Assembly (NCBI GenBank): GCA_902589315.1
Contig: CACISK010000002.1
Coordinates: 62,001 to 126,000 of the forward strand
DNA from: an uncultured Pelagibacteraceae bacterium
GTDB taxonomy: Bacteria > Pseudomonadota > Alphaproteobacteria > Pelagibacterales > Pelagibacteraceae
Direction of reading: 5' to 3'
Length of the DNA stretch: 64,000 bases
Positions 1 to 8,184 of this stretch are shown in pieces (position 1 is the first letter of the stretch; each line of letters starts with the position of its first letter). The position numbers and the translations under genes are program-made. The notes under the pieces were generated by a model, which saw only the letters and a program-made list of their open reading frames with translations, was not told where the DNA came from and made no database searches.

Positions 1-1
1 T

Positions 2-301
2 AGAACTGCAGTTGATAACGAAACTGTAAGAACTATTTTTGTAATCAGACCTGATAAGAGAATTGGATTATATCTTACGTATCCTATGGCAACTGGAAGA
101 AACTTTTTAGAGATTTTGCGCGCAATAGACTCTATGCAGTTAACAGCTAAACATAAAGTAGCTACTCCTGCTAATTGGAAAAAGGGAGAGGATGTTGTTA
201 TTTTGCCAGCGATTAAAAATGACGAAGCTAAAAAAATATATCCAGATGGATGGGAAACCGTAAAACCTTATCTAAGAAAGGTTCCAGACCCTTCTAAGTA
301 A
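2..301 (+). CDS. 1-Cys peroxiredoxin (Prx6 type), C-terminal part only
   Basis: Open from the window edge, so the N-terminus and the peroxidatic Cys lie outside. The visible 99 residues carry Prx6-family C-terminal signatures: TVRTIFVIRPDKRIGLYLTY, the TGRNFLEILRAIDS helix, KVATPANWKKGEDVVILPA and the terminal VKPYLRKVPDPSK. The family reduces H2O2 and alkyl hydroperoxides in the cytoplasm. An internal ATG at 86 could be mistaken for the start, but similarity to the family clearly continues upstream of it. The stop is followed after one base by the TTG of the next gene, so the two are probably co-transcribed. Confidence 0.85.
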   Translation, partial: RTAVDNETVRTIFVIRPDKRIGLYLTYPMATGRNFLEILRAIDSMQLTAKHKVATPANWKKGEDVVILPAIKNDEAKKIYPDGWETVKPYLRKVPDPSK

Positions 302-302
302 A

Positions 303-959
303 TTGGATAAAAATATTTTAAACCGACAATCTCAGCATTGGGAAACCAATTTCTCAAATAAGCCTGAGATGTTTGGTTTAGAACCAAGTTTACCTGCAAA
401 AAAAGCTTTAAATATTTTCAAAGAAAACAATTATTCTAAAATTGTTGAGCTAGGAGCTGGCCTAGGAAGAGATAGCATTTACTTTGCCAAGAATTTGATA
501 AATGTAACAGCATTAGATTATAGTGAAAATGGAATTAAAGTTATCAATGAAAAAATAAAAAAAGAAAATCTAACATCTTCAATTTCTGCATTAAAATTTG
601 ACATAAGAGAGGACCTACCATTTGAAAGTAATTCAGTTGATGCTTGTTATTCACATATGCTTTATTGCATGGCTTTAACCCAGAAAGATTTGGACAAACT
701 TAATAGCGAAATTCATAGAATTTTAAAACCAGGAGGAATAAATATTTACACAGTAAGAAATACTGACGATGGAGATTATAAAAAAGGTATTCATAGAGGG
801 GAAGATCTATACGAAATCGATGGTTTTATAATTCATTTTTTTTCAAAAAAAAAAATTCAAAATCTGATAAACGGATATGAAAATTTATCTATTGATTATT
901 TCGAAGAGGGCTCTTTTCCAAGAAAGTTATTTTTTGTTTGTAATAAAAAGGAAAATTAA
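303..959 (+). CDS. class I SAM-dependent methyltransferase
   Basis: 218 residues. SAM-binding motif I is VELGAGLGRDSIYFAKN at about residues 47-63, followed by the acidic end of strand 2 (VTALDYS) and the post-I motif DIREDLPFESNSVDACYSHM. This is the Methyltransf_11/25 fold; the WETNF...MFGLEPS N-terminus recalls TehB-like enzymes. The substrate cannot be read from the sequence. The start is TTG, one base after the peroxiredoxin stop; no good Shine-Dalgarno is visible, so translation probably depends on coupling. The 3' end overlaps the convergent gpgS gene by 4 bases. Confidence 0.8.
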   Translation: MDKNILNRQSQHWETNFSNKPEMFGLEPSLPAKKALNIFKENNYSKIVELGAGLGRDSIYFAKNLINVTALDYSENGIKVINEKIKKENLTSSISALKFDIREDLPFESNSVDACYSHMLYCMALTQKDLDKLNSEIHRILKPGGINIYTVRNTDDGDYKKGIHRGEDLYEIDGFIIHFFSKKKIQNLINGYENLSIDYFEEGSFPRKLFFVCNKKEN

Positions 960-2176
960 ATGTATTGTTTGTTATCTTCATTTACAGCATCTTGAAGTCT
1001 GTCTAAAAAATCAGGAATAGCACTTTTAACTCTGCTCCAAGTTGGAATAAATGGTGTATCCATAGGATTTAAATAAAATGCCTCACCAGCTTTCATTATA
1101 TTTATTGCAAAAAGTTCTACTGCCTTCTCTTCTGTGTGAGAATCAAATTTTAGACCATTCATTTGTGAATCACTTCTATATATATCAATTAAATCTAAAG
1201 CTGACCTATAATAAGTTGCTTTCAAAGATCTAAATTTTTCTCTACTAAAAGAATGTCCTTGCGTGGCTAATTTTTTAATAAAAGTTTTTATTATATCTAT
1301 AGACATTCTAGACAAACCTTTTGTTTCATCATCAATAGATAGTTTCTGGTGCTTGTGATCGTAAGTTTCTGCAAGATCAACCTGACATATGTTTTGTGGA
1401 GAATAACTCCTTTGCATTTCAGATAAAATTCCAATTTCTATACCCCAGTCAGAGGAAATCCTTAATTCAGGTAGAACATTACGCCTAAATGAAAATTCCC
1501 CAGCGAGAGGATATTTGAAGGATTTCATGAAATCTAGATAATCACTTTTACCAATAGTTTTTTCCAAAGCTGTCAGTAAAGGAAAAACCAATAATCTTGC
1601 AACTCTGCCATTCATTTTACCATCAGCAACTCTTGGATAATATCCTTTACAAAACTCAAAATTAAAAAGAGGATTTACAACAGGATAAAACAATTTAGCT
1701 AGCATTCGCCTGTCATAAGTTTTTATATCACAATCATGTAAAGCCACAGATCTTGCTGTATCTCTAGCAATGGACATTCCTATACAATACCATACATTTC
1801 TACCCTTACCTTTTTCACTTGGGGCTAAATCCTTTTTTTTTAATTCTTTATCTAACTTTTTTAAATTGGGTCCGTCATTCCATAAAATTGTAAAAGGTGT
1901 TTCAAGTTGCTCGAAAAAAGTCCATGCCTTTCTAGCTTGATCCTCATTAGCCTTATCGAGACCTATAATTATGTGATTTAAATAATTAGTTTTTTTTATT
2001 TCTGAAACGATATTGGGTAAAGCATCACCTTCAATTTCTGAGAAGAGACATGGTAAAATTAATTCCATTTTTCTCTCAGTAGAAAATTTTAATAGTTCAC
2101 TTTCTATTTCTTTGGTGGATTTGGTCCCAAAATCATGCAATGTTGAGATAATTCCATTTTGTGAAAATTCACTCAT
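956..2176 (-). CDS. gpgS: glucosyl-3-phosphoglycerate synthase-like glycosyltransferase
   Basis: 406 residues, GT-A fold. The N-terminal strand MELILPCLFSEIEG, the segment GKGRNVWYCIGM (about 123-134) and the metal-binding HDCDIKTYDRR (DxD at 148-150) match the GpgS family, which joins glucose from an NDP-glucose to 3-phosphoglycerate. The family has about 330-400 residues, so the length fits. It lies 17 bases downstream of a HAD phosphatase of the mannosyl/glucosyl-phosphoglycerate type, the usual partner that releases glucosylglycerate, a compatible solute. Donor sugar (glucose versus mannose) is inferred from family resemblance, not proven. A general family-2 glycosyltransferase is the fallback call. 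Confidence 0.75.
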   Translation of the reverse strand: MSEFSQNGIISTLHDFGTKSTKEIESELLKFSTERKMELILPCLFSEIEGDALPNIVSEIKKTNYLNHIIIGLDKANEDQARKAWTFFEQLETPFTILWNDGPNLKKLDKELKKKDLAPSEKGKGRNVWYCIGMSIARDTARSVALHDCDIKTYDRRMLAKLFYPVVNPLFNFEFCKGYYPRVADGKMNGRVARLLVFPLLTALEKTIGKSDYLDFMKSFKYPLAGEFSFRRNVLPELRISSDWGIEIGILSEMQRSYSPQNICQVDLAETYDHKHQKLSIDDETKGLSRMSIDIIKTFIKKLATQGHSFSREKFRSLKATYYRSALDLIDIYRSDSQMNGLKFDSHTEEKAVELFAINIMKAGEAFYLNPMDTPFIPTWSRVKSAIPDFLDRLQDAVNEDNKQYI

Positions 2177-2193
2177 GGCAGCTATTAATCATA

Positions 2194-2988
2194 TTATTTA
2201 ATTTTAAGCACCGCCTTTTTGATCACATCAGCCCAGCCCTGGGGAGATGGCTTACTAGAAATTATTAATTTTCTTATATTTAAGTTAGTTGTTTTAAAAT
2301 GCTGATTAAAAACTAAGCATGGAATATCAGTATTTTTAAGCATGCTTATATCATTATGATTATCCCCAACACCAATAGTTTTGATAGGATCTTTAATTTT
2401 ACTTTTAACCAATTTTAAGAATAACTTAATTGATTTAGATTTATCAACTTTATCACCAAGGTTAGAGACTCTACCTCCATACTGAATTATAAGACCTAAT
2501 TTTTTTATTTGAGTATGAAATTTTCTTTTTTCATTAATATTTCCATTAAATTTTATGGGAATTGTAAACTTTCTTTTCAATGCATTATTAAGTTTATTTT
2601 TTGGAAGTCCAAAAATTTTTAATTGTTTTTTTTTATCAATTTTCCTCAAATCAACAATTTTTTTTCTAAATTTATAAGGAATTTCATTCAATATTTCTAA
2701 AATATTTTTGATATTTCTGCTGAGTATTATTTTTTTTGGTAATTTAGAATTGATTAGATTTAAATTATGAATCGCAGATCCATTTTCACAAATAAAGGGC
2801 AATTTTATACCTAATTCTTTCATAAAATCCTTAATTTCAAGTTCTGTTTTACTAGTATTTGGAACAAGAATAATTTTGTGAGAAATTAATTCTTTTATAT
2901 ATTTTTTTATTTTGTCAAACTTGAAGTTTCTTTTATGAAGTATGGTACCATCAAGATCAGAAAATATAATTATAAGATTTTTTTTCAC
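2194..2988 (-). CDS. gpgP: HAD phosphatase, mannosyl/glucosyl-3-phosphoglycerate phosphatase type
   Basis: 264 residues. HAD motif I is FSDLDGTIL near the N-terminus (nucleophile Asp and acid/base Asp), motif II lies around VPNTSKTELE, and motif III is GVGDNHNDISML (Mg-binding Asp pair); the Cof/MPGP-type cap sits between II and III. The sequence from PFICENGSAIH is typical of the MPGP subfamily. Its probable role is to dephosphorylate glucosyl-3-phosphoglycerate made by the downstream gpgS, giving glucosylglycerate in the cytoplasm. It is the middle gene of a three-gene minus-strand run (racemase, phosphatase, synthase) with gaps of about 20 bases. The exact sugar is inferred from the gpgS neighbour. 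Confidence 0.75.
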   Translation of the reverse strand: MKKNLIIIFSDLDGTILHKRNFKFDKIKKYIKELISHKIILVPNTSKTELEIKDFMKELGIKLPFICENGSAIHNLNLINSKLPKKIILSRNIKNILEILNEIPYKFRKKIVDLRKIDKKKQLKIFGLPKNKLNNALKRKFTIPIKFNGNINEKRKFHTQIKKLGLIIQYGGRVSNLGDKVDKSKSIKLFLKLVKSKIKDPIKTIGVGDNHNDISMLKNTDIPCLVFNQHFKTTNLNIRKLIISSKPSPQGWADVIKKAVLKIK

Positions 2989-3009
2989 TCTTTGTTTTGT
3001 TTTTAAAAA

Positions 3010-3708
3010 TTAATATTTTTTATATTTTTTCATACAAACTTGAGCTAACAAAAGATTTGGGTCTATAAATAATTTGGAATCTTTTGCTCTTTTAAACGAT
3101 TTATATGCAAAAATTGCAATTGGAAGCTCGGTGCAACCGAGTATTATTTTCTTACATTTTTTTTTCATTAAAAATCTAACTGCAGGTCTTAACACTTTTT
3201 CGGCATCTATTACTTTACCTTTTTTGACATATTTTATAGCAATATTTACCGAATTTTTTTGCAATCTTTCATTTGGACTTATTAAATTATAATTTTTTTC
3301 AAAATATTTATGATATATTTTTGTATCTAAAGTGGCTTCAGTGCTTAATAATCCTATAGTTGAATTTTTCTTAAATTTTTTTTTTGTATTTAAATAAACC
3401 TCTTTTGGCATGCTTAAAAATGGTACAGATATTTTTTTTTGAATATCTTCATGCCAGTAATGCGCCGTGTTACAAGGCATTACAATAAATTTGCATTTGT
3501 TTCTTTCCAACATCCGACAGCCAGCAATTAATTCTTTTAAAACATTTTTGTATTGTTTTAAATTTTCTGCTCTGCGCGGTGTATTTGATTTATTATAAAG
3601 AATAAACATTGGATATTTTTGATCTAATTTACCCCTGTTTAATTTTGCAAGCTTATCACAAAAGTCTAAGCCCGCTTGAGTTCCCATGCCACCTAATATT
3701 CCAATCAT
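3010..3708 (-). CDS. aspartate/glutamate racemase family protein
   Basis: 232 residues of the PLP-independent Asp/Glu racemase superfamily. The N-terminal MIGILGGMG loop and both catalytic cysteine motifs are present: VMPCNTAHYWHEDI (about residue 80) and LGCTELPIAIF (about residue 191), so the two-base mechanism looks intact. Substrate could be aspartate, glutamate or another amino acid; nothing here decides. It is the promoter-proximal gene of the gpgP-gpgS run, separated by 21 bases, but no metabolic link to glucosylglycerate is evident. Confidence 0.8.
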   Translation of the reverse strand: MIGILGGMGTQAGLDFCDKLAKLNRGKLDQKYPMFILYNKSNTPRRAENLKQYKNVLKELIAGCRMLERNKCKFIVMPCNTAHYWHEDIQKKISVPFLSMPKEVYLNTKKKFKKNSTIGLLSTEATLDTKIYHKYFEKNYNLISPNERLQKNSVNIAIKYVKKGKVIDAEKVLRPAVRFLMKKKCKKIILGCTELPIAIFAYKSFKRAKDSKLFIDPNLLLAQVCMKKYKKY

Positions 3709-3793
3709 AATCTAAATAATATCTTCTATATTAAAAATCAAAACATCTATATAGATATTTAAATAACAGTAGATATATATATTGACGCTAATT

Positions 3794-4963
3794 ATGAATA
3801 GAAATTTATCCTTACTTACTTTAAGTCAGATATTCGGTTTTACCACAGCAACAATAACAGTATTTCTCAGTGGAATAGTTGGTTCCCAAATTAGTTCAAA
3901 TCAATCTTTATCAACCTTACCAACTGCTTTATTCGTAGTTGGAACAGCAAGCTTTACAGTTTTGGCAGCAAATATCATGAGTAAAATTGGTAGAAGAAAT
4001 GGTTTTGTCTTTGCGGCAATAGGAAGTTCTTTTTCAGCCCTTCTTGCCGCTTTTGCAATCAGTCAGAAAAGTTTTAATTTATTTTGTTTATCTTGCTTAA
4101 TTCTTGGAATGGGAGCTGCATTTAATCATCAATATAGATTTGCAGCAGCCGAAAGTGTTGAAAAAGATAAAATACCAAAAGCAATTTCTACCCTTCTAAT
4201 GGCAGGAATTGTTTCTGCATTTTTAGGCATAAGTCTTGCAAATTACACGAAAGATTTAATCCAAGATCAATTGTATGTTGGTTCTTATCTTTTATTATCT
4301 TTCCTATCTTTTATGCCAGGAGTTTTTTTATTTTTTTTTAAAAATGTCGAAAATGTTCAAGAGGATAGTTTAAATGAAGGAAATATAAGAAATCTAAAAT
4401 CTATCGTATTACAACCAAGATTTTTACAAGCAATTACTGCAGCTGCTTTTGCTTATGCAGTAATGTCATTTTTAATGACAGCAACTCCTTTAAGTATGCA
4501 TGTTATGGAAAATATGAGCTTAAAAGAAACTGGATTAGTATTACAATTTCATGTGGTTGCAATGTTTTTACCATCATTAATAACAGGTAATTTAATAAAA
4601 AAATATGGTCACAGTACAATAATTTATGGTGGAGTTTTATTTTTTTTTATCACAGTCCTTTTAAGTTTATTTGAACAGACATATCTCAATTATATGCTCT
4701 CATTAATTTTTTTAGGTCTCGGTTGGAATTTTCTATTTATATCAGGTACTAGCCTAGTGGTTTTGACCTATAACAAAGGAGAAAAATTTAAAGTACAAGG
4801 CGTAAATGATTTAATTGTTTTTTCAACTATGGCCTTGGCCAGTTTATCTGCTGGAATTTTATTAAATTCTATTGGATGGAAAATGATGAACCTTATTTGT
4901 ATACCCTTTTTAATATTAATTATTTTAGTAAGTTTTGTGGCCGATAAAAAATCAGATACTTAA
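3794..4963 (+). CDS. MFS transporter
   Basis: About 389 residues and roughly 12 hydrophobic segments. A family-typical motif-A-like loop follows TM2 (MSKIGRRNGFVFAAIG). The frame stays open from a TTG at 3782, but I chose the ATG at 3794, which opens directly into the first helix (MNRNLSLLTLSQIFGFTTA). Substrate unknown. The gene is followed after 2 bases by a LysE-family exporter, so the two form a transport pair on one transcript, and it is divergent from the racemase operon. Confidence 0.8.
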   Translation: MNRNLSLLTLSQIFGFTTATITVFLSGIVGSQISSNQSLSTLPTALFVVGTASFTVLAANIMSKIGRRNGFVFAAIGSSFSALLAAFAISQKSFNLFCLSCLILGMGAAFNHQYRFAAAESVEKDKIPKAISTLLMAGIVSAFLGISLANYTKDLIQDQLYVGSYLLLSFLSFMPGVFLFFFKNVENVQEDSLNEGNIRNLKSIVLQPRFLQAITAAAFAYAVMSFLMTATPLSMHVMENMSLKETGLVLQFHVVAMFLPSLITGNLIKKYGHSTIIYGGVLFFFITVLLSLFEQTYLNYMLSLIFLGLGWNFLFISGTSLVVLTYNKGEKFKVQGVNDLIVFSTMALASLSAGILLNSIGWKMMNLICIPFLILIILVSFVADKKSDT

Positions 4964-4965
4964 AC

Positions 4966-5580
4966 ATGTCTTTTCTTTTTTTGGGTTTTTTGACTGGTTT
5001 AACATTAATTTTTGCAGTAGGACCACAAAATGTTTTTGTAATAGAGCAAGGATTAAAGAAACAATATATATTTTTAGTTTGTTTAGTTTGTGCATTATCT
5101 GATTTGATTTTAATTTTCTTAGGTATCTTCTTATTTAATTATTTTTCTAATTATTTTAATAATACGGTGGAGCTAATTTTAAACATTCTTTTAATTATAT
5201 TTTTGTCTTTTTTTATCTATGGAAAAATCAAAGAAATTTTTAAATTTAAATATTTAGAATTTAAAAATACTGTCATATTACAAAGTGCATTTAATATCTT
5301 TCTTAGAACCTTAGGATTTACATATTTAAATCCACACGTATATTCTGATACAGTATTTTTTTTAGGAAATTTCTCAAAATCTTTCAATATCGAAAGTAAA
5401 ATTTACTTTGGAATAGGCGCTTCTATAGCTTCTTTTTTATTTTTCTTTTCTTTAGGATACTTATCTAAGATTTTTTCAAATAAATTAAATAATAGAAGCT
5501 TTTGGAAATACATAAATATTTTTATTATAATATTTATGTCAGGTATAGTTTTTTATATTATTAAGGATATTATTTATTAA
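4966..5580 (+). CDS. LysE/ArgO-family amino acid exporter
   Basis: 204 residues and about six hydrophobic helices. The N-terminal signature FAVGPQNVFVIEQGLKK is the LysE/ArgO hallmark (GPQN), and a mid-protein LNPHVYSDTVFFLG corresponds to the family's conserved NPH motif. The family exports basic or other amino acids across the inner membrane. It begins 2 bases after the MFS gene and overlaps the end of the convergent HAD gene by 11 bases. Substrate not determinable. Confidence 0.85.
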   Translation: MSFLFLGFLTGLTLIFAVGPQNVFVIEQGLKKQYIFLVCLVCALSDLILIFLGIFLFNYFSNYFNNTVELILNILLIIFLSFFIYGKIKEIFKFKYLEFKNTVILQSAFNIFLRTLGFTYLNPHVYSDTVFFLGNFSKSFNIESKIYFGIGASIASFLFFFSLGYLSKIFSNKLNNRSFWKYINIFIIIFMSGIVFYIIKDIIY

Positions 5581-6229
5581 AGATTTTTTTTGATAATTTA
5601 TTAACCTTTAAATAGTTACCATCAAATTTGTATTGAGTGTGATATTTTCCAGGAAATGCAATACATTTTATATCTGCGCCTAAAGCAGAATTTAAACTTT
5701 CTTCTGTATCTTCAATCGCCACACATTCGTCTGAGTTAATATTCAAGTATTTTAAAGCGTAATTATAAATATCGGGATATGGTTTTTCTCTTAATATGAA
5801 TTCATTATTGCCGATAAAATCAAAATCTTTTTTTTCAATTCTTCCTCTTAACGAGTTAAAAATAGAATTGATATTGTTGCTCGTTGTTGAACTAGCAAGC
5901 CCAATTTTTATTTTGTTCTTTTTACAAAATTGAATTATTTCTTTTACACCATCTCTGGGCTCAACTTTGTGTCTGTTTAGATATTCATTGAAAATTTTGG
6001 TTTTTAAATTTCTTATTTTTTTTCCATCAATATCAACACTAGTTTCTTTTGCGAAATCATTAATCCTTGTAGTTCCTCCTGATTTTGACAATAGTTTTCT
6101 GTATATATTTTCATCCCAGAACCAGTTTAGTCCACTTATTTTAAAAGCTTCATTAAATGCATTTCTTTGAAGATCTGATGTCTCTGCTAAGGTTCCAATA
6201 GAACCAAATAAAACAGCTTTGAAAGTCAT
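5570..6229 (-). CDS. HAD hydrolase, beta-phosphoglucomutase/CbbY-like
   Basis: 219 residues from the ATG at 6229. The frame is open further upstream, but that extension is Cys-rich and overlaps the permease gene, and the TAATG at 6228-6232 marks coupled translation. Domain order: a degenerate motif I KAVLFGSIGTLAET, a helical cap, motif II GLASSTTSNNI, a Lys in REKPYPDIYNYALKYL and motif III CVAIEDTEESLNSALGA. Motif I reads FGSIGT where the family has FDxDGT, so both catalytic Asp residues appear replaced; this is notable (see findings). It is last in a sugar ABC transporter operon, where a phosphosugar role would fit. Confidence 0.7.
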   Translation of the reverse strand: MTFKAVLFGSIGTLAETSDLQRNAFNEAFKISGLNWFWDENIYRKLLSKSGGTTRINDFAKETSVDIDGKKIRNLKTKIFNEYLNRHKVEPRDGVKEIIQFCKKNKIKIGLASSTTSNNINSIFNSLRGRIEKKDFDFIGNNEFILREKPYPDIYNYALKYLNINSDECVAIEDTEESLNSALGADIKCIAFPGKYHTQYKFDGNYLKVNKLSKKIFNK

Positions 6230-7110
6230 TATCCTTTTACAGCACCAGCTGTTAACCCACTGATTACTTGTCTTTGGAAAAACATAACTAACATAAATAA
6301 AGGAGCAGTTGCTGAAACAACTGCAGAAACAGCCCACATCAAATTTCCTTCATGTTGATTTGTTCCAAGATAACTTTGGATTTTGGGTACCATAGTATGA
6401 TTTTCCTGATTTAATAAAAGAGCAGTCACTGTAAAATCATTATACGCGAGCATCAAACTAAATAATCCAGCTGTTATTACTCCAGGCCACATAACCGGCA
6501 TAATGATATGTCTAAATGCTTGAAAATAAGAGCAGCCATCAATTAAAGCACTTTCATCAAGTTCTTTAGGAACAGTTTTAAAAAATGAATACAATAACCA
6601 TAAGGTAAATGGTTGATTTATTGCAACAAGAACAACAATGGTTGTTGGTAGTATTCCCCAAATTTGTAATTGAAAAAACGGAAATAAATAACCAGAGACT
6701 AATGTAATATGTGGCATTGCTCTAAAAATTAATGCTGCAATTAATATCCAAAATGCATAATTTCTCGTTGATCTAGATAAAGCATAAGCTCCCAATGTTC
6801 CAAGGAACAATGAAATAGTTACAACAAAAAATGTAACTATAACTGTATTCCTTGATGCCTTCCAAAACTCTCCTTCAGTCCATGCTTGACTATAAGCATC
6901 TGTTGTAAACTTTCCTCCAGTTTCTATCAACGTATTGAATGCTGTAATAGCATACCACCAGTCAGCTCTTGAAAAAAAGTCAGCTCTTACTTTAAATGAC
7001 CCCCAAAAAGTCCAAATAAAGGGAAAGCATGCAACCAACAACCAAACTATTATAAAGGTTGTATTAAAAATTTTTAAAGCATTTGATCTTTTATCAAGTC
7101 CGTATTCCAT
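6229..7110 (-). CDS. sugar ABC transporter permease, MalG type
   Basis: 293 residues, six predicted helices. The EAA loop reads ELDESALIDGCSYFQAFRHI with following PVMWPG, as in carbohydrate (CUT1) permeases. It is the inner-membrane partner of the MalF-type permease encoded immediately upstream (no gap), and its stop shares a base with the start of the HAD gene. Its transport substrate is probably a sugar or polyol, from family membership only. Confidence 0.88.
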   Translation of the reverse strand: MEYGLDKRSNALKIFNTTFIIVWLLVACFPFIWTFWGSFKVRADFFSRADWWYAITAFNTLIETGGKFTTDAYSQAWTEGEFWKASRNTVIVTFFVVTISLFLGTLGAYALSRSTRNYAFWILIAALIFRAMPHITLVSGYLFPFFQLQIWGILPTTIVVLVAINQPFTLWLLYSFFKTVPKELDESALIDGCSYFQAFRHIIMPVMWPGVITAGLFSLMLAYNDFTVTALLLNQENHTMVPKIQSYLGTNQHEGNLMWAVSAVVSATAPLFMLVMFFQRQVISGLTAGAVKG

Positions 7111-8139
7111 TTATCTCGCTGTCCTAAATTCCTTCCATGTTCTTATTAAAACTGGTGCTAAAAGTATGGCTATACCAACAATTGTCATCATTGAGGTGGC
7201 TGCGGCCGAACCGAATAATATTACTTCCTCATTAACGAGGTTATCATAAATTAACCAAGACAAAGATTGAGCACTTCCTTCAGCACTGAAACCAATTATT
7301 GGCTCAAAAACTCTAAAATTATCCATCAATGAAATTAGAGCAACAAATGTAACTACAGGATAAATATGAGGCAAAACAATATGTCTTACTCTCTGCCATC
7401 TTGATGCTCCATCAATAATAGCTGCTTCAACAGGTTCTTGGGGAACAGTTTGTAAAGCTGCATAAAATACTACAAAAGCAAATGGTGAATGGTGCCAAAT
7501 TCCATAAATTATTATAGTTATCCAAGTAAGAGTTTTTGAGGATTTTAACGATAAATAAGGGTCATCCATTAACATTTGCAAATTCGCGCCAATAATCCCC
7601 TCTGCATCTATCATCCAAAATAAAACTAAAGAACCCACCAATGGAGTAACAATCATCGGCAATATGGTTCCAAATATTAGTGGCCCTCTAATTCTTCTAG
7701 TTACTGCATTAAGACTTAAAGCAATTATAAAACCTAAGAGTAAGACGTTAGGTGTTACAAACAAGCAATAAGTTAAAGTAAAAATTAAAGCTTTGTAAAA
7801 AGGTAGGTTGGTAACTTGATCTACAAATTCCCCAAAACTATTTGTTTCATTCCAAAATTTTCCAATTTCTTCTATTGCAAGATGATTTCTATCTACATAA
7901 GTCCCAAATCCATTGAATTTTCCTAAAGGCTTTTCTTCTCGAATTTTAGAGGTTTTTTCTTGGTCAACAACTATAGAAACTGTACATCCAAAAGGATCAC
8001 ATTTTTTTACTTCCTTAACAACTTGGTCGTGCTGCGCATAAAATGATTGTATCCCTGTTGAAATAATAGGAAGACCTATAAATAAAATCATTGCCAATCC
8101 AGTTGGCAAGAAAAACCAAAAAAAAGTTTTGTTAGGCAT
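7111..8139 (-). CDS. sugar ABC transporter permease, MalF type
   Basis: 342 residues. An N-terminal helix is followed by a periplasmic insertion of about 90 residues (about 30-120) containing two Cys (KKCDPFGCTV) that may form a disulfide, then the permease domain with EAA loop EPVEAAIIDGASRWQRVRHI. It pairs with the MalG-type permease downstream. The gene is separated from the binding-protein gene by a stem-loop at 8147-8173 that probably lowers its expression relative to the binding protein. Confidence 0.88.
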   Translation of the reverse strand: MPNKTFFWFFLPTGLAMILFIGLPIISTGIQSFYAQHDQVVKEVKKCDPFGCTVSIVVDQEKTSKIREEKPLGKFNGFGTYVDRNHLAIEEIGKFWNETNSFGEFVDQVTNLPFYKALIFTLTYCLFVTPNVLLLGFIIALSLNAVTRRIRGPLIFGTILPMIVTPLVGSLVLFWMIDAEGIIGANLQMLMDDPYLSLKSSKTLTWITIIIYGIWHHSPFAFVVFYAALQTVPQEPVEAAIIDGASRWQRVRHIVLPHIYPVVTFVALISLMDNFRVFEPIIGFSAEGSAQSLSWLIYDNLVNEEVILFGSAAATSMMTIVGIAILLAPVLIRTWKEFRTAR

Positions 8140-8146
8140 TAATGTA

Positions 8147-8173
8147 ATAAGTGGGGATTTTCATCCCCGCTTA
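8147..8173 (-). terminator. intra-operon stem-loop after sugar-binding protein gene
   Basis: Inverted repeat with arms around GTGGGGAT (8151-8158) and ATCCCCGC (8163-8170), flanked by TAA/TTA that extend the stem. It lies 12 bases past the stop of the binding-protein gene on the minus strand and just before the MalF-type start. There is no clear T-run, so a partial terminator or 3'-end stabiliser is the best reading, which would give excess binding protein over permease. Confidence 0.6.
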
Positions 8174-8184
8174 AAATTTATTGA

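Noticed and set aside
6230..6337. Upstream extension of the HAD gene frame
   Set aside because: It is Cys-rich, lies inside the permease gene and the TAATG junction at 6229 gives a clear coupled start.
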